Both the position numbers and the translations under genes were made by a program. A DNA stretch of 29,082 nt from a virus. Positions 14,046-21,921 of the stretch are shown in pieces; position 1 is the stretch's first letter; every line of letters starts with the position of its first letter. Under the pieces are notes generated by a model. That model had not been told where the DNA came from, made no database searches, and saw only the letters and a list, made by a program, of their open reading frames with translations. The stretch covers positions 1-29,082 of the IMG/VR virus record IMGVR_UViG_3300030060_007476, one strand, 5' to 3'.

Positions 14046-14080
14046 AGAGGGCTAATATTTTTAGCTCTCTTTTTATTTTT
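14046..14080 (+). terminator. Rho-independent terminator after bS21
   Basis: Arms AGAGGGCTAA (14046-14055) and TTAGCTCTCT (14061-14070) pair over 10 bases with one G-U; loop TATTT; T-rich tail TTTTATTTTT follows. It separates the bS21 unit from the scaffold/capsid operon. Confidence 0.85.
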
Positions 14081-14095
14081 GGATATATCTAGATA

Positions 14096-14103
14096 TATTT
14101 ATA
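14096..14103 (+). promoter_or_regulatory. Probable late promoter element TATTTATA before scaffold/capsid operon
   Basis: Exact TATTTATA in CTAGATATATTTATATTCG, between the bS21 terminator and gp22. The leader to the gp22 ATG (14204) is about 100 bases, the longest for any copy, and it includes an in-frame upstream ATG at 14126 that has no ribosome binding site. Confidence 0.6.
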
Positions 14104-14203
14104 TTCGAATACACCATCATCTTATATGGTGTCAATCAAGTATAACCCACCTATTAAGATTCTCAATAATCTTATTTCCAAATTAAAAATTAGGAGAAAC
14201 GCA

Positions 14204-15319
14204 ATGGCAAGTAGCAACTTACTTAAAGAAGCTATCGCTGACGCTAAAGCTGTTAGAGAAACGGCAATCGCAAACGCTAAATTGGCCTTAGAAGAGGCTT
14301 TCACTCCAAGACTTCAATCTATGCTATCTAACAAAATCGAAGAAGAGTTAGATGAGCAGTCAGATTCTTCAGGAATCGGTGCTGGTGACAATAAAGTTAA
14401 CATGGCATCTGGTGACGATGAAGAAAAAAATGCGGAAACTAAGAAAATTAGCAAAGCTTATGGTTCGGAAGACGCAAACCTTAAGGTTGTTGATAAACTT
14501 ACAGAAGCAGATGACGATGAGAAGGACGAGATGAAAGACGATGAAAAAGACGAAATGATGAAGAAAGAAGCGGATATGGATATGGACAAAGAAGACGACG
14601 GAGACGTTACAATAAACATCGATGCAGATGGTGACGAAGACGACGACGATATGGACATGGAATTAGAAGCTATCATCAAAGAACTCGAAGAGGACGAAGA
14701 CGAAAAATCTGAAATGGAAGACGAAAAAGACGAAATGATGAAAGAAATGGAAAAGTCTGAAATGGAAGATGAGAAAAAAGAAATGGAAGACGAAAAAGAT
14801 GAGATGATGAAGGAAGAGTCTGAAATGGAAAAAGAAAAGTCTGAAGAAGATGAGAAAGATGAAATGATGAAGGAAGAAGAAGACCTAAACATTGAATCAA
14901 TCTTAGCAGCGTTGAAAGAAGAAGATGAAGAAAAAGAGGAAGAAGAAAAAGATGAGATGTATAAAGAGCAACTTGAAGAAGCTTATGATACAATCAGATC
15001 TTTGAAAGCTACCTTAAATGAAGTTAATCTTCTTAATGCGAAACTATTGTTCTCAAACAAATTATTCAAGTCTCAAAACTTGACTGAGTCTCAGAAAATG
15101 AGAGTTATTGAAACTTTCGACAGAGCTCACTCATTAAGAGAAGTGAAGCTTGTTTACACAACTTTAGCTGAAAGCCTTAAAACTCCAGTTTCTAAAACTA
15201 AAAAGTTAAGAACTGAAGGTTTAGCTTCAAAAGCGCAAACAACAACTAAGCCAAAACAAGTTATCAGTGAAGGTAACGAAATGGCTAGTAGAATGAAAAA
15301 ATTGGCAGGATTATTGTAA
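14204..15319 (+). CDS. gp22: Prohead core scaffold protein (T4 gp22-like)
   Basis: 371 residues from ATG 14204, chosen because TAGGAGAAAC lies just upstream; an in-frame ATG at 14126 lacks a site. gp22 builds the internal core on which gp23 assembles and is then degraded by gp21. The N-terminus (NLLKEAIADAKAVRETAIAN) and the C-terminal third (LLNAKLLFSNKLF, NLTESQKMRVIETFDRA) match the T4 gp22 layout (LTESQKEKVSALVEG). (L/I)xE sites include KLTE|AD and a near-terminal VISE|GN. The middle (residues about 105-252) is a Glu/Asp/Lys/Met low-complexity region with repeats of the DEKDEMMKE type, far more acidic than the flanks and longer than expected from T4 (269). Followed after 34 bases by gp23. 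Confidence 0.9.
   Translation: MASSNLLKEAIADAKAVRETAIANAKLALEEAFTPRLQSMLSNKIEEELDEQSDSSGIGAGDNKVNMASGDDEEKNAETKKISKAYGSEDANLKVVDKLTEADDDEKDEMKDDEKDEMMKKEADMDMDKEDDGDVTINIDADGDEDDDDMDMELEAIIKELEEDEDEKSEMEDEKDEMMKEMEKSEMEDEKKEMEDEKDEMMKEESEMEKEKSEEDEKDEMMKEEEDLNIESILAALKEEDEEKEEEEKDEMYKEQLEEAYDTIRSLKATLNEVNLLNAKLLFSNKLFKSQNLTESQKMRVIETFDRAHSLREVKLVYTTLAESLKTPVSKTKKLRTEGLASKAQTTTKPKQVISEGNEMASRMKKLAGLL
14516..14961 (+). repeat. Acidic DEKDEMMKE repeats in scaffold gene
   Basis: About six imperfect copies of a GATGAGAAAGATGAAATGATG-type unit coding for DEKDEMMKE, mixed with SEMEDEK units. The repeats are imperfect at DNA level and stay in frame. Confidence 0.8.
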
Positions 15320-15353
15320 TCCGCCTTAACAAAAATTAGAGGAGAATTCTAAA

Positions 15354-16961
15354 ATGGAAAGTATTAACAACCTATTAACAGATGCAGGTGCAGCTCATAG
15401 AAAGCAACTTGACGAAGCAAGAGCACTTACATCAAAATGGGAAAATACTGGTTTATTAGAAGGTATCGGAAATGAGTATGAAAAGTCAGGAATGGCTGTT
15501 CTTTTAGAAAACCAAGCTCGTCAGTTAATCGATGAAAATTCGAGAACTAACAGAGCTGGTGCTAATGCTGAAGAATGGTCTGGTGTGGCTCTTCCACTTG
15601 TTCGAAGAATTTTTGGTGAAATAGCTGCAAAAGATTTTGTATCTGTTCAACCAATGAACCTTCCATCTGGACTTGTATTTTTCTTAGACTTCAAATATGG
15701 AACTGATAAGGCTAACAACGGGTTTACACAAAACACGGATATTATGGGTCTTACTTCAGCTTCAGGCGAATCTACTGGAGGTCTTTACGGACAAGGTAAA
15801 TTCGGATATTCAATGAACGCAACTAGTCAAGTAGTAACTGTTAAGTCTGCTTCAGCTACGTGGGCTGACGTTGATTATGATTCAGATCTATCTGCATCAG
15901 TAGCAGCAGGAACTGTATATGTAGTTTCTTGTTCTGTTTCTGACTTTACTAGACCTGACTTAGAAGGTGTTAAAGCGTTCAGATTCGTATCTGGATCGTT
16001 ATTAACAGAAGCTATGAACCAACCAGCTTACACTAAATTAACTGATGATGAAAGATCTATTTCATTTATTTTAAGTACTGGTGGTGCAACATTACCTATC
16101 GTTCATAACGATGCTGCAGGTAATATTGTTCACTTCTATCAGCAACCAACTGCTGCAACAAGAGGTGATTTTGAAGATACTTCAGGAGCAGATATTTCTA
16201 TTCCAGAAGTAAATGTTGAATTAAGATCTGAGACTATCGTTGCTAAGACACGTAAGTTGAAAGCAGTATGGTCTCCAGAATTTGCTCAAGACTTGAACGC
16301 TTACCACAGTATTGACGCTGAGGCTGAGTTAACTTCAATGTTATCTGAGTATATTTCAATGGAAATCGATCTTGAAATTTTATCAATGTTATCTGAAAAT
16401 GCTCTAACTACAGAGTACTGGTCAGCTACAATTGGTGAAACTCACGATGGTACTACTGACAATGGTGAAGCAGACTGGACGGCAGGCGCTGCTGCAGCTG
16501 CATACAACCAAGGTACATGGTTCCAAACTTTAGGTACTAAAATCCAAAAAGTTTCGAACAAAATCCACGCAAAAACAATGAGAGGTGGAGCAAACTTCTT
16601 AGTTTGTGGACCAGAAGTTGCAACAATCTTAGAATCTATTCCAGGATATGCTGCAGATACTGATGGTAACCAATCATCATTTGCAATGGGTGTACAAAAA
16701 GTTGGTGCACTAAACAACAGATTTACAGTTTACAAAAACCCATACATCCAAAAGGATGAAATTATTATGGGCTTTAGAGGAACTCAGTTCCTTGAAACTG
16801 GTGCTGTTTATGCTCCATACGTACCGCTAATTATGACTCCTTTAGTATACGATCCTACAAACTTTACTCCACGTAAAGGTGTAATGACTCGTTATGCTAA
16901 GAAAGTTGTAAGACCAGAATTCTATGGTAAAGTATTTTGTAAAGACGTTGTAAACGTTTAA
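15354..16961 (+). CDS. gp23: Major capsid protein (T4 gp23-like)
   Basis: 535 residues; T4 gp23 is 521. The N-terminal region KWENTGLLEGIG, AVLLENQARQLIDEN parallels T4 'NKWKPLLEGEG...KIFENQEKDF'. A gp21 cleavage site fits after Glu61 (LIDE|NS), near the T4 site (Glu65), giving a mature protein of about 474 residues. The HK97-fold core follows: ALPLVRRIFGEIAAKDFVSV, QPMNLPSGLVFFLDFKYG, the long insertion, VELRSETIVAKTRKLKAVWS and DLNAYHSIDAEAELTSMLSE, and the C-terminal FRGTQFLETGAVYAPYVPL. AGAGGAGAATTCTAA precedes the ATG. Codon choice looks more varied and C-ending than in neighbours, as expected for the most highly expressed gene. A terminator follows. Confidence 0.96.
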   Translation: MESINNLLTDAGAAHRKQLDEARALTSKWENTGLLEGIGNEYEKSGMAVLLENQARQLIDENSRTNRAGANAEEWSGVALPLVRRIFGEIAAKDFVSVQPMNLPSGLVFFLDFKYGTDKANNGFTQNTDIMGLTSASGESTGGLYGQGKFGYSMNATSQVVTVKSASATWADVDYDSDLSASVAAGTVYVVSCSVSDFTRPDLEGVKAFRFVSGSLLTEAMNQPAYTKLTDDERSISFILSTGGATLPIVHNDAAGNIVHFYQQPTAATRGDFEDTSGADISIPEVNVELRSETIVAKTRKLKAVWSPEFAQDLNAYHSIDAEAELTSMLSEYISMEIDLEILSMLSENALTTEYWSATIGETHDGTTDNGEADWTAGAAAAAYNQGTWFQTLGTKIQKVSNKIHAKTMRGGANFLVCGPEVATILESIPGYAADTDGNQSSFAMGVQKVGALNNRFTVYKNPYIQKDEIIMGFRGTQFLETGAVYAPYVPLIMTPLVYDPTNFTPRKGVMTRYAKKVVRPEFYGKVFCKDVVNV

Positions 16962-16986
16962 TAACATACTAATCATATAATGATTT

Positions 16987-17022
16987 GAGAGGGGCTAGTT
17001 TTTACTAGCCTCTTTCTTTTTT
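16987..17022 (+). terminator. Strong rho-independent terminator after gp23
   Basis: Arms AGAGGGGCTAG (16988-16998) and CTAGCCTCTTT (17005-17015) pair over 11 bases with two G-U; loop TTTTTA; T run at 17017-17022. Confidence 0.9.
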
Positions 17023-17036
17023 CAATAACTTCCTTA

Positions 17037-17044
17037 TATTTATT
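17037..17044 (+). promoter_or_regulatory. Probable promoter element, variant TATTTATT
   Basis: CTTATATTTATTATAG, one mismatch from TATTTATA, sits between the gp23 terminator and the ATG at 17051, which is only 6 bases downstream. No Shine-Dalgarno is present, as at 1983 and 6209. Confidence 0.5.
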
Positions 17045-17050
17045 ATAGTT

Positions 17051-17350
17051 ATGGCAATAAAAGCTAAATGGGAAGAATATCAGGTAACTTGGGAAAATGC
17101 AACTGAAGTATGGGAAGGAGTCTTTCTAGAAGTTGTAAAACAAGTTGGAGATTCAAACCAAGCTGCCATAATAGATGGCTTAGAACCTAAAAAAGTTAAA
17201 AAGCTTATATCATTGGTTTGTAAAAGAGATGGTATAAAAATATACGAAGAATCTAAAGAAAGTATTAAGGCAAAAATAACAGTTGATTCAATACAGTTTG
17301 CTTTAGAAGAAGTATCAAAACCAAGCTTGGAGATAATAGATGCAATATAA
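17051..17350 (+). CDS. Small hypothetical protein downstream of capsid
   Basis: 99 residues. Begins MAIKAKWEEYQVTWENATEV and is mostly helical, with a central KKVKKLISLVCKRDGIKIYE segment that could be a small alpha/beta domain. No known motif, TM segment or signal peptide. The start follows a promoter-like element by 6 bases, and the end overlaps the next ATG by 11 bases, so it heads a new operon after the gp23 terminator. Function unknown. Confidence 0.6.
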   Translation: MAIKAKWEEYQVTWENATEVWEGVFLEVVKQVGDSNQAAIIDGLEPKKVKKLISLVCKRDGIKIYEESKESIKAKITVDSIQFALEEVSKPSLEIIDAI

Positions 17351-17897
17351 AGTATACACAGATAAACAAGAAAACTTTATCTGCGAAATAAACCTAACAG
17401 GAGCATCATTAACAAACGCAAAATCAAGAATCATAGTATCTTCTGACGTTGCAAATATAATGTTTGAAGGAAAAGTAGATTCTTCAGGAAAATGTACTGT
17501 ACCAATCAAAAAATTACAAGGACTTTTACCAGAGGGTACAACTGGAGATATTAAATTAGAAGTTATAGCTGATGATACCTATTTTCAACCATGGAGTTCT
17601 AACTTTATAGTTGAAGCAAGTAAAAAAATAACTGTAGAAGTAAAGTCTCAATCACAAGAAGTTATACAGGAGAGTAAACCAAAGATGAAAGTTATAGTAG
17701 AAACAGATAAGAAAACACATGTAGTAAATATACTGCGTGAAATAAAGAAACATAAAATAACATTAAAAAATATAGACCAAAAAAGAGATGATTTAACAGA
17801 AATTATATCTAATTACCAATCATCTTTTACTTTAACTGAACAAGACAAGTCTTATATTATATCTACGGTATTAAAAGCATTAGAAAAATTTTCATAG
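17340..17897 (+). CDS. Conserved capsid-neighbour protein with Ig-like N-terminal domain
   Basis: 185 residues. Residues 1-100 are beta-rich, reading as a small Ig-like or carbohydrate-binding sandwich (ENFICEINLTGASLTNAKSR, IMFEGKVDSSGKCTVPIKKL, DIKLEVIADDTYFQPWSSNF). The 'LEVIADDTYFQPW' signature is one I have seen in marine T4-like phage proteins near the capsid genes, without known function. The C-terminal 60 residues are a charged helix (NILREIKKHKITLKNIDQKR) ending in a helical bundle (KSYIISTVLKALEKFS). It overlaps the previous gene by 11 bases. A head or neck structural role is inferred from position. Confidence 0.65.
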   Translation: MQYKVYTDKQENFICEINLTGASLTNAKSRIIVSSDVANIMFEGKVDSSGKCTVPIKKLQGLLPEGTTGDIKLEVIADDTYFQPWSSNFIVEASKKITVEVKSQSQEVIQESKPKMKVIVETDKKTHVVNILREIKKHKITLKNIDQKRDDLTEIISNYQSSFTLTEQDKSYIISTVLKALEKFS

Positions 17898-17907
17898 GGT
17901 TATATAG

Positions 17908-19857
17908 ATGGCGGATCTAACGGGAAAGAATATATCAGATACTTATACCCGTCTTGTACAAGTCAGTGAATCACAATTGTATGATGGCGCAGGTGGTATA
18001 TTACCTATTCAATTTGATAGTGAAAATGTAATAATTTCAGGTACACTAACGGCTCAAACCTATGTTGTATCAGAGAGTATTGTAAATGTGTCCTCAGGTT
18101 CTACCATGTTTGGTAATTCTTCAGATGATACTCATACATTTACTGGAAATATAACAGCATCAAATATAACAGCATCAAATCTAGATTTAAGCGATAACAT
18201 AAATTTTAAGGATACTGTAGCTCAAATAGTAACTAACGGAGATGCTATGTTTACCTTTCAGCAGCCAAATCAACAGATACTTGCTGGAATGAACATTAGA
18301 ACCAGCGATGGTCAAGGAATAAAATTTGGCGTTGACAGTGATTATACAATAAAACACGCTTCAACCTTAACCGATGAAAAAAGACTGCTCATAGCAGAAG
18401 GTGGATCTACTCGATACCAATTTGGCATAGGAGGCCACCTAACAGCATCTTCACATGTAAATATTGAATTACAGGGAACAGGAGAGTTTAGAGGAGAGTC
18501 TGCAAATACAACTAATGTAACGGCATCAAATATAACGGCATCAAATATAGAGACAACAAATATAATTGCAACAAATCTAACAGCTTCAGGTGCAATAAGT
18601 GCTAGTGTTATAAATGGAGCCGGTACAGGAATAACACAACTAAATGTTGAAGGTCAAATAACAGCCTCAGGTGATATAAGTGCAAGTGGCGATGTAAGAG
18701 CTCTAGTATATTATCTTAAGGAAGAACTAATTCTCGCCAGTGATGGAACCACATTAAGAATAGGACTTAGTGACGCAGCTAAAGTTAATTCTTATAGAGG
18801 TGTATCTAATTTTGAAGGCAATATAACAGGCTCAGGTACTGTTGATGTTGCTGGATATGTAGAGGGTGCTTTTCATAATGCGACAACAAGTGGAACAGGA
18901 TATAAATTATCAGGAGCAAAAGCATTATTTGTAGATTCAGGAACCGTATTCGGAAGACTTACAACTGACACTGTAATTACAGGTTCAACAATTCAATTAG
19001 GAAGAAATGCAATTGCGCATGTAACAGCTTCAGGTGAAATAAGCGCAAGTGGAACTATATATGCATCAAACTTTCGCGTTCCAGGACAGGGAAGAATATC
19101 ATTTGACCATACTGAAACTGATGACCAATTTATCAAAGGCTTGGATAATTCTATAATCATTGATGCTGATGATAGACTACAATTAAGAGCTGATGACACT
19201 ATTGAAATTCAGGATGAGAGTGATGATATAACAATTACAATAGATCCAACAGGAGGTCACATAACTGCATCTGGTATAATAAGTGCAAGTGAATATAGAG
19301 GACAAACAGTTTCATTACTTACTCATGCCTTTGGGGTGAATAGAGGAAATATTAGTCCAACATTTCAAGCAGGACACATGATATCAGGTAATAAAACCTG
19401 GGCATGGTCAGATAGAGCATGGATAGGAAACTTTCTGTTTGACCCTAGAGATGGTAATATGAACATAATGTCACAATCACATGCCTTTGTTATGCCCTTT
19501 GATGTTGATAATCTTAATGCAACTGTAACTTATGCTTCAAATAGACACAACAGTGATGGTTCAGTTTCTGGAAGTTTTTATCTATTTAAGAGAATACCTT
19601 CAGGACAATTTGAAGCAAGTAGCTCAGTATCACTAATACCATTAGGAGTAAATAGTGAGTTATTTAATCACAATAGTAATGCATCAAGAAGATGTCCTAC
19701 TTTTAATGTATCAACTTCAGCACTACTTCCATCAGGAAATAATAACCCGATTAGTATGAGTAAGGGAGATGAATTATACTTCTTTTATTCAGACAACACA
19801 GGACAAACTGGTGGTAATTGTAGATGCAATATCAACATATCAGCGGAGAAAGTATAA
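17908..19857 (+). CDS. Repeat-rich fibre protein
   Basis: 649 residues. After a short N-terminal segment (SDTYTRLVQVSESQLYDGAG) the protein has scattered modules of the type ITAS(N/G) and ISASG: NITASNITASNLDLS, NVTASNITASNIETTN, LTASGAISASVING, QITASGDISASGDVRA, HVTASGEISASGTIYAS and HITASGIISASEYRG. Such Ser/Ala/Thr beta repeats usually form trimeric fibre shafts. The last 180 residues (from about SLLTHAFGVNRGNISPTF) are repeat-free, with aromatic strands (KTWAWSDRAWIGNFLFDPRD) and cysteines at RRCPT and GNCRCN, fitting a terminal knob or receptor-binding head. The stop overlaps the next ATG. Whether it is a head or tail fibre is open: it lies between capsid and neck genes. Confidence 0.75.
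   Translation: MADLTGKNISDTYTRLVQVSESQLYDGAGGILPIQFDSENVIISGTLTAQTYVVSESIVNVSSGSTMFGNSSDDTHTFTGNITASNITASNLDLSDNINFKDTVAQIVTNGDAMFTFQQPNQQILAGMNIRTSDGQGIKFGVDSDYTIKHASTLTDEKRLLIAEGGSTRYQFGIGGHLTASSHVNIELQGTGEFRGESANTTNVTASNITASNIETTNIIATNLTASGAISASVINGAGTGITQLNVEGQITASGDISASGDVRALVYYLKEELILASDGTTLRIGLSDAAKVNSYRGVSNFEGNITGSGTVDVAGYVEGAFHNATTSGTGYKLSGAKALFVDSGTVFGRLTTDTVITGSTIQLGRNAIAHVTASGEISASGTIYASNFRVPGQGRISFDHTETDDQFIKGLDNSIIIDADDRLQLRADDTIEIQDESDDITITIDPTGGHITASGIISASEYRGQTVSLLTHAFGVNRGNISPTFQAGHMISGNKTWAWSDRAWIGNFLFDPRDGNMNIMSQSHAFVMPFDVDNLNATVTYASNRHNSDGSVSGSFYLFKRIPSGQFEASSSVSLIPLGVNSELFNHNSNASRRCPTFNVSTSALLPSGNNNPISMSKGDELYFFYSDNTGQTGGNCRCNINISAEKV
18151..18180 (+). repeat. Tandem 15-base repeat in fibre gene
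   Basis: Two exact copies of ATAACAGCATCAAAT, coding for NITAS-type repeats. Related units recur near 18517-18546 with C-to-G changes (GTAACGGCATCAAAT). They remain in frame and are part of the fibre shaft. Confidence 0.8.
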
Positions 19858-20030
19858 TGCCAAATATTAGAACAACATCAGAAGAATTTGAAGTTTCCGG
19901 ATCATTAGGTAAAGTACAACAAGAAGTAGAATCTACAGAACCTGCTTTAGAATCACAAGAAACAGTTCAATTTTTAGTTAAAAAGATAGATGAGTTAATA
20001 GAAGAGGTAAATATATTAAAGAATAATTAG
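19857..20030 (+). CDS. Small coiled-coil hypothetical protein
   Basis: 57 residues from ATG 19857, which overlaps the fibre stop (TAATG) and follows GGAGAAAGTATA. An upstream in-frame ATG at 19824 lies within the fibre gene and lacks a site. The protein begins MPNIRTTSEEFEVSGSLGKV and ends in a heptad-like helix (VQFLVKKIDELIEEVNILKNN). It may be a fibre-assembly chaperone or trimerisation partner by its coupling to the fibre gene, but this is inference. Confidence 0.6.
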   Translation: MPNIRTTSEEFEVSGSLGKVQQEVESTEPALESQETVQFLVKKIDELIEEVNILKNN

Positions 20031-20047
20031 ACGTAGGAGAGGTTATT

Positions 20048-20716
20048 ATGGCAAGAGATTTTGTAAATGGTCAAAAAAATAATAAGAAAGGATATAGATT
20101 CTTATTATCACTAAATGAAGAACAAAAACTAGCAAAAGCACAAATACTACAAAACGATGTATCAATAATATTAGGTAAAGCTGGTAGTGGAAAAACACTT
20201 CTTGCTTGTCAGATTGCACTTCATGGAATATTAGAAAAAAACTATAAAAAGATAATTATTACTAGACCAACAATTAGTAAAGAAGACCTTGGTCATTTAC
20301 CAGGAAATATGGAAGAAAAAATGTCTCCATGGGTAGCTCCAATATATGGTAATATGTATCAATTATTAAGAAAAGAAAGAGTAGAGCAAATGATAACTAA
20401 AGGTCAAATAGAAATTGTACCTGTTAGTTATATGAGAGGTAGAACATTCTTAGATTCTTGTGTAATAGTTGATGAGTGTCAAAACTTAGACCATGACCAA
20501 ACACTTATGATTCTGCAAAGAATAGGATTAAATAGTAGAATGATGTTTTGTGGAGATACTGACCAAGTAGACTTAAAACGAAATGGAGAAAGTGGTCTAG
20601 GCTTTTTAAGAGGAGTAAAAGAGGTAGATGGTTTACATACAATTGAACTACTTTCTAACCACAGACATCCAATTTTAGAAGATATATTAAACTACTATAA
20701 AAACCATAAAATTTAA
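20048..20716 (+). CDS. phoH: PhoH-like P-loop ATPase
   Basis: 222 residues. Walker A GKAGSGKT at 43-50, the conserved IIITRPTISKEDLGHLPG segment, EKMSPWVAPIYGNM, VSYMRGRTFLDSCVIVDECQ with Walker B (VIVDE), and MFCGDTDQVDL identify the PhoH family. The family is related to helicase/NTPase cores, is probably linked to RNA metabolism, and is widespread in marine phages; the link to phosphate starvation is by name and early work, and the phage role is unsettled. The sequence is the C-terminal ATPase domain only, with no PIN domain. TAGGAGAGGTTATT precedes the ATG. It lies among structural genes, which is common in marine T4-like phages. Confidence 0.93.
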   Translation: MARDFVNGQKNNKKGYRFLLSLNEEQKLAKAQILQNDVSIILGKAGSGKTLLACQIALHGILEKNYKKIIITRPTISKEDLGHLPGNMEEKMSPWVAPIYGNMYQLLRKERVEQMITKGQIEIVPVSYMRGRTFLDSCVIVDECQNLDHDQTLMILQRIGLNSRMMFCGDTDQVDLKRNGESGLGFLRGVKEVDGLHTIELLSNHRHPILEDILNYYKNHKI

Positions 20717-20729
20717 TGGATAAATTTGA

Positions 20730-20737
20730 TATTTATA
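20730..20737 (+). promoter_or_regulatory. Probable late promoter element TATTTATA before neck operon
   Basis: Exact TATTTATA in TTTGATATTTATATAAGAATAG, 33 bases before the ATG at 20771, with CAGGGAAAAATATG as the ribosome binding site and start. The right flank TATAAGAATA is shared with the copy at 28099. Confidence 0.65.
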
Positions 20738-20770
20738 TAAGAATAGTTAACTAAAATATCAGGGAAAAAT

Positions 20771-21919
20771 ATGGCAACTCAAATACCAATTTGGACAGGA
20801 ACATCAACCTTTGCTTTAGGCCAAACACCTTTTGGATTCTACGATTCAGAAACAGCATTTGTAAATGATGTAGATAATACAGCTGCATGGTGCGCTAAGA
20901 GATTAGGTTATCCTATTGTTGATGTAGAACTTCAGTCAGGTAGCTTTTATGCAGTGTTTGAAGAAGCAATAACTGAATATAGTTCTCAAGTAAACTATTT
21001 TAATATTAAAGAAAATTTACTAACACTACAAGGTACAGCATCTGGTTCTAATCTTACTCATAGAGAAATAACACCTAATTTTGATAGAATGATAACTCTT
21101 GCTACTCAATATGGAACTGAAGCAGGAGCAGGAGGAGATGTAACGTATAAGACGGGTTCTATAACTGTCAGCTCAGCTTCTGGTCAAACATATAACTTAG
21201 ATAGTTTATGGGCAAATGTATCTGAGAGTGGTAATCAAATAGAAATAAAAAGAATATTCTATGAGCCAGCACCAGCTGTAACTAGATATTTTGACCCTTA
21301 TGTTGGTACTGGAGCTGGATCTGAACAAATGCTACAAGGTTTTGGTTGGGGACAATATACACCAGCTGTTAATTTCTTAATGTTGCCTATGTATGATGAC
21401 CTTCTTAGAGTACAAGCTATAGAATTTAATGACCAAATAAGAAAGTCTGCATATACATTTGAACTAGTAAATAATCAATTACGTGTCTATCCAATACCAA
21501 CAGACACAGCTAAGATATATTTTCAATATATAGTTAGAAACGATAGAAAGAATCCATTAAAATCTGACGCCTCAACAATAACAGACTTCTCAAACGCAAC
21601 ATATAATAATATGAAGTATGTAGAGATAAACCATGCAGGAAAACAGTGGATTAGAAAATATACATTAGCATTAGCAAAAGAACTTTTAGGTAGTATTCGT
21701 AGTAAATATGGAAGTATACCTATTCCTGGTGGTGAAACAAACCTAGATGGTGATACATTAAGAAATGAAGCTTCTACTGAAAAAGAAAACTTAATGAATA
21801 TGCTTAGAGAAGATTTGGAACAAACAAGCAGAAGAAACATGTTAGAAAGACAAAAAGATGAGGCTGAGTTTATGGGTGAAACACTCAACAGAATACCTTA
21901 TCCAATTTATATAGGTTAA
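20771..21919 (+). CDS. gp13: Neck protein (T4 gp13-like)
   Basis: 382 residues; T4 gp13 is 309. gp13 with gp14 closes the filled head and makes the tail attachment site. The beginning (FALGQTPFGFYDSETAFVND, then WCAKRLGYPIVDVELQSG) and a helical entry FEEAITEYSSQVNYFNIKEN are as in marine T4-like neck proteins. The C-terminal part LALAKELLGSIRSKYGSIPI, PGGETNLDGDTLRNEASTEK is the gp13 signature around the 'PGG..L.G..L..EA' turn. The end is a charged helix and IPYPIYIG. It is the first gene after a promoter-like element and is followed by gp14 after 2 bases. Confidence 0.8.
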   Translation: MATQIPIWTGTSTFALGQTPFGFYDSETAFVNDVDNTAAWCAKRLGYPIVDVELQSGSFYAVFEEAITEYSSQVNYFNIKENLLTLQGTASGSNLTHREITPNFDRMITLATQYGTEAGAGGDVTYKTGSITVSSASGQTYNLDSLWANVSESGNQIEIKRIFYEPAPAVTRYFDPYVGTGAGSEQMLQGFGWGQYTPAVNFLMLPMYDDLLRVQAIEFNDQIRKSAYTFELVNNQLRVYPIPTDTAKIYFQYIVRNDRKNPLKSDASTITDFSNATYNNMKYVEINHAGKQWIRKYTLALAKELLGSIRSKYGSIPIPGGETNLDGDTLRNEASTEKENLMNMLREDLEQTSRRNMLERQKDEAEFMGETLNRIPYPIYIG

Positions 21920-21921
21920 TT

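Noticed and set aside
14126-14203. 26-codon N-terminal extension of gp22 from ATG 14126
   Set aside because: No ribosome binding site there, an unscaffold-like sequence (VSIKYNPPIKILNNL), and a strong AGGAG precedes ATG 14204.
14458-14892. Long antisense frame (Ser/Phe-rich) across gp22
   Set aside because: It is the mirror of the GAA/GAC/GAT repeats in the scaffold gene; composition is artefactual and there is no ribosome binding site.
18151-18180. Short direct repeats as a CRISPR-like array
   Set aside because: They are in-frame coding repeats of a fibre shaft with no spacers of constant length.
19824-19856. Upstream start for the 57-residue gene
   Set aside because: Lies within the fibre gene without a ribosome binding site; ATG 19857 has GGAGAAAG and stop-start overlap.
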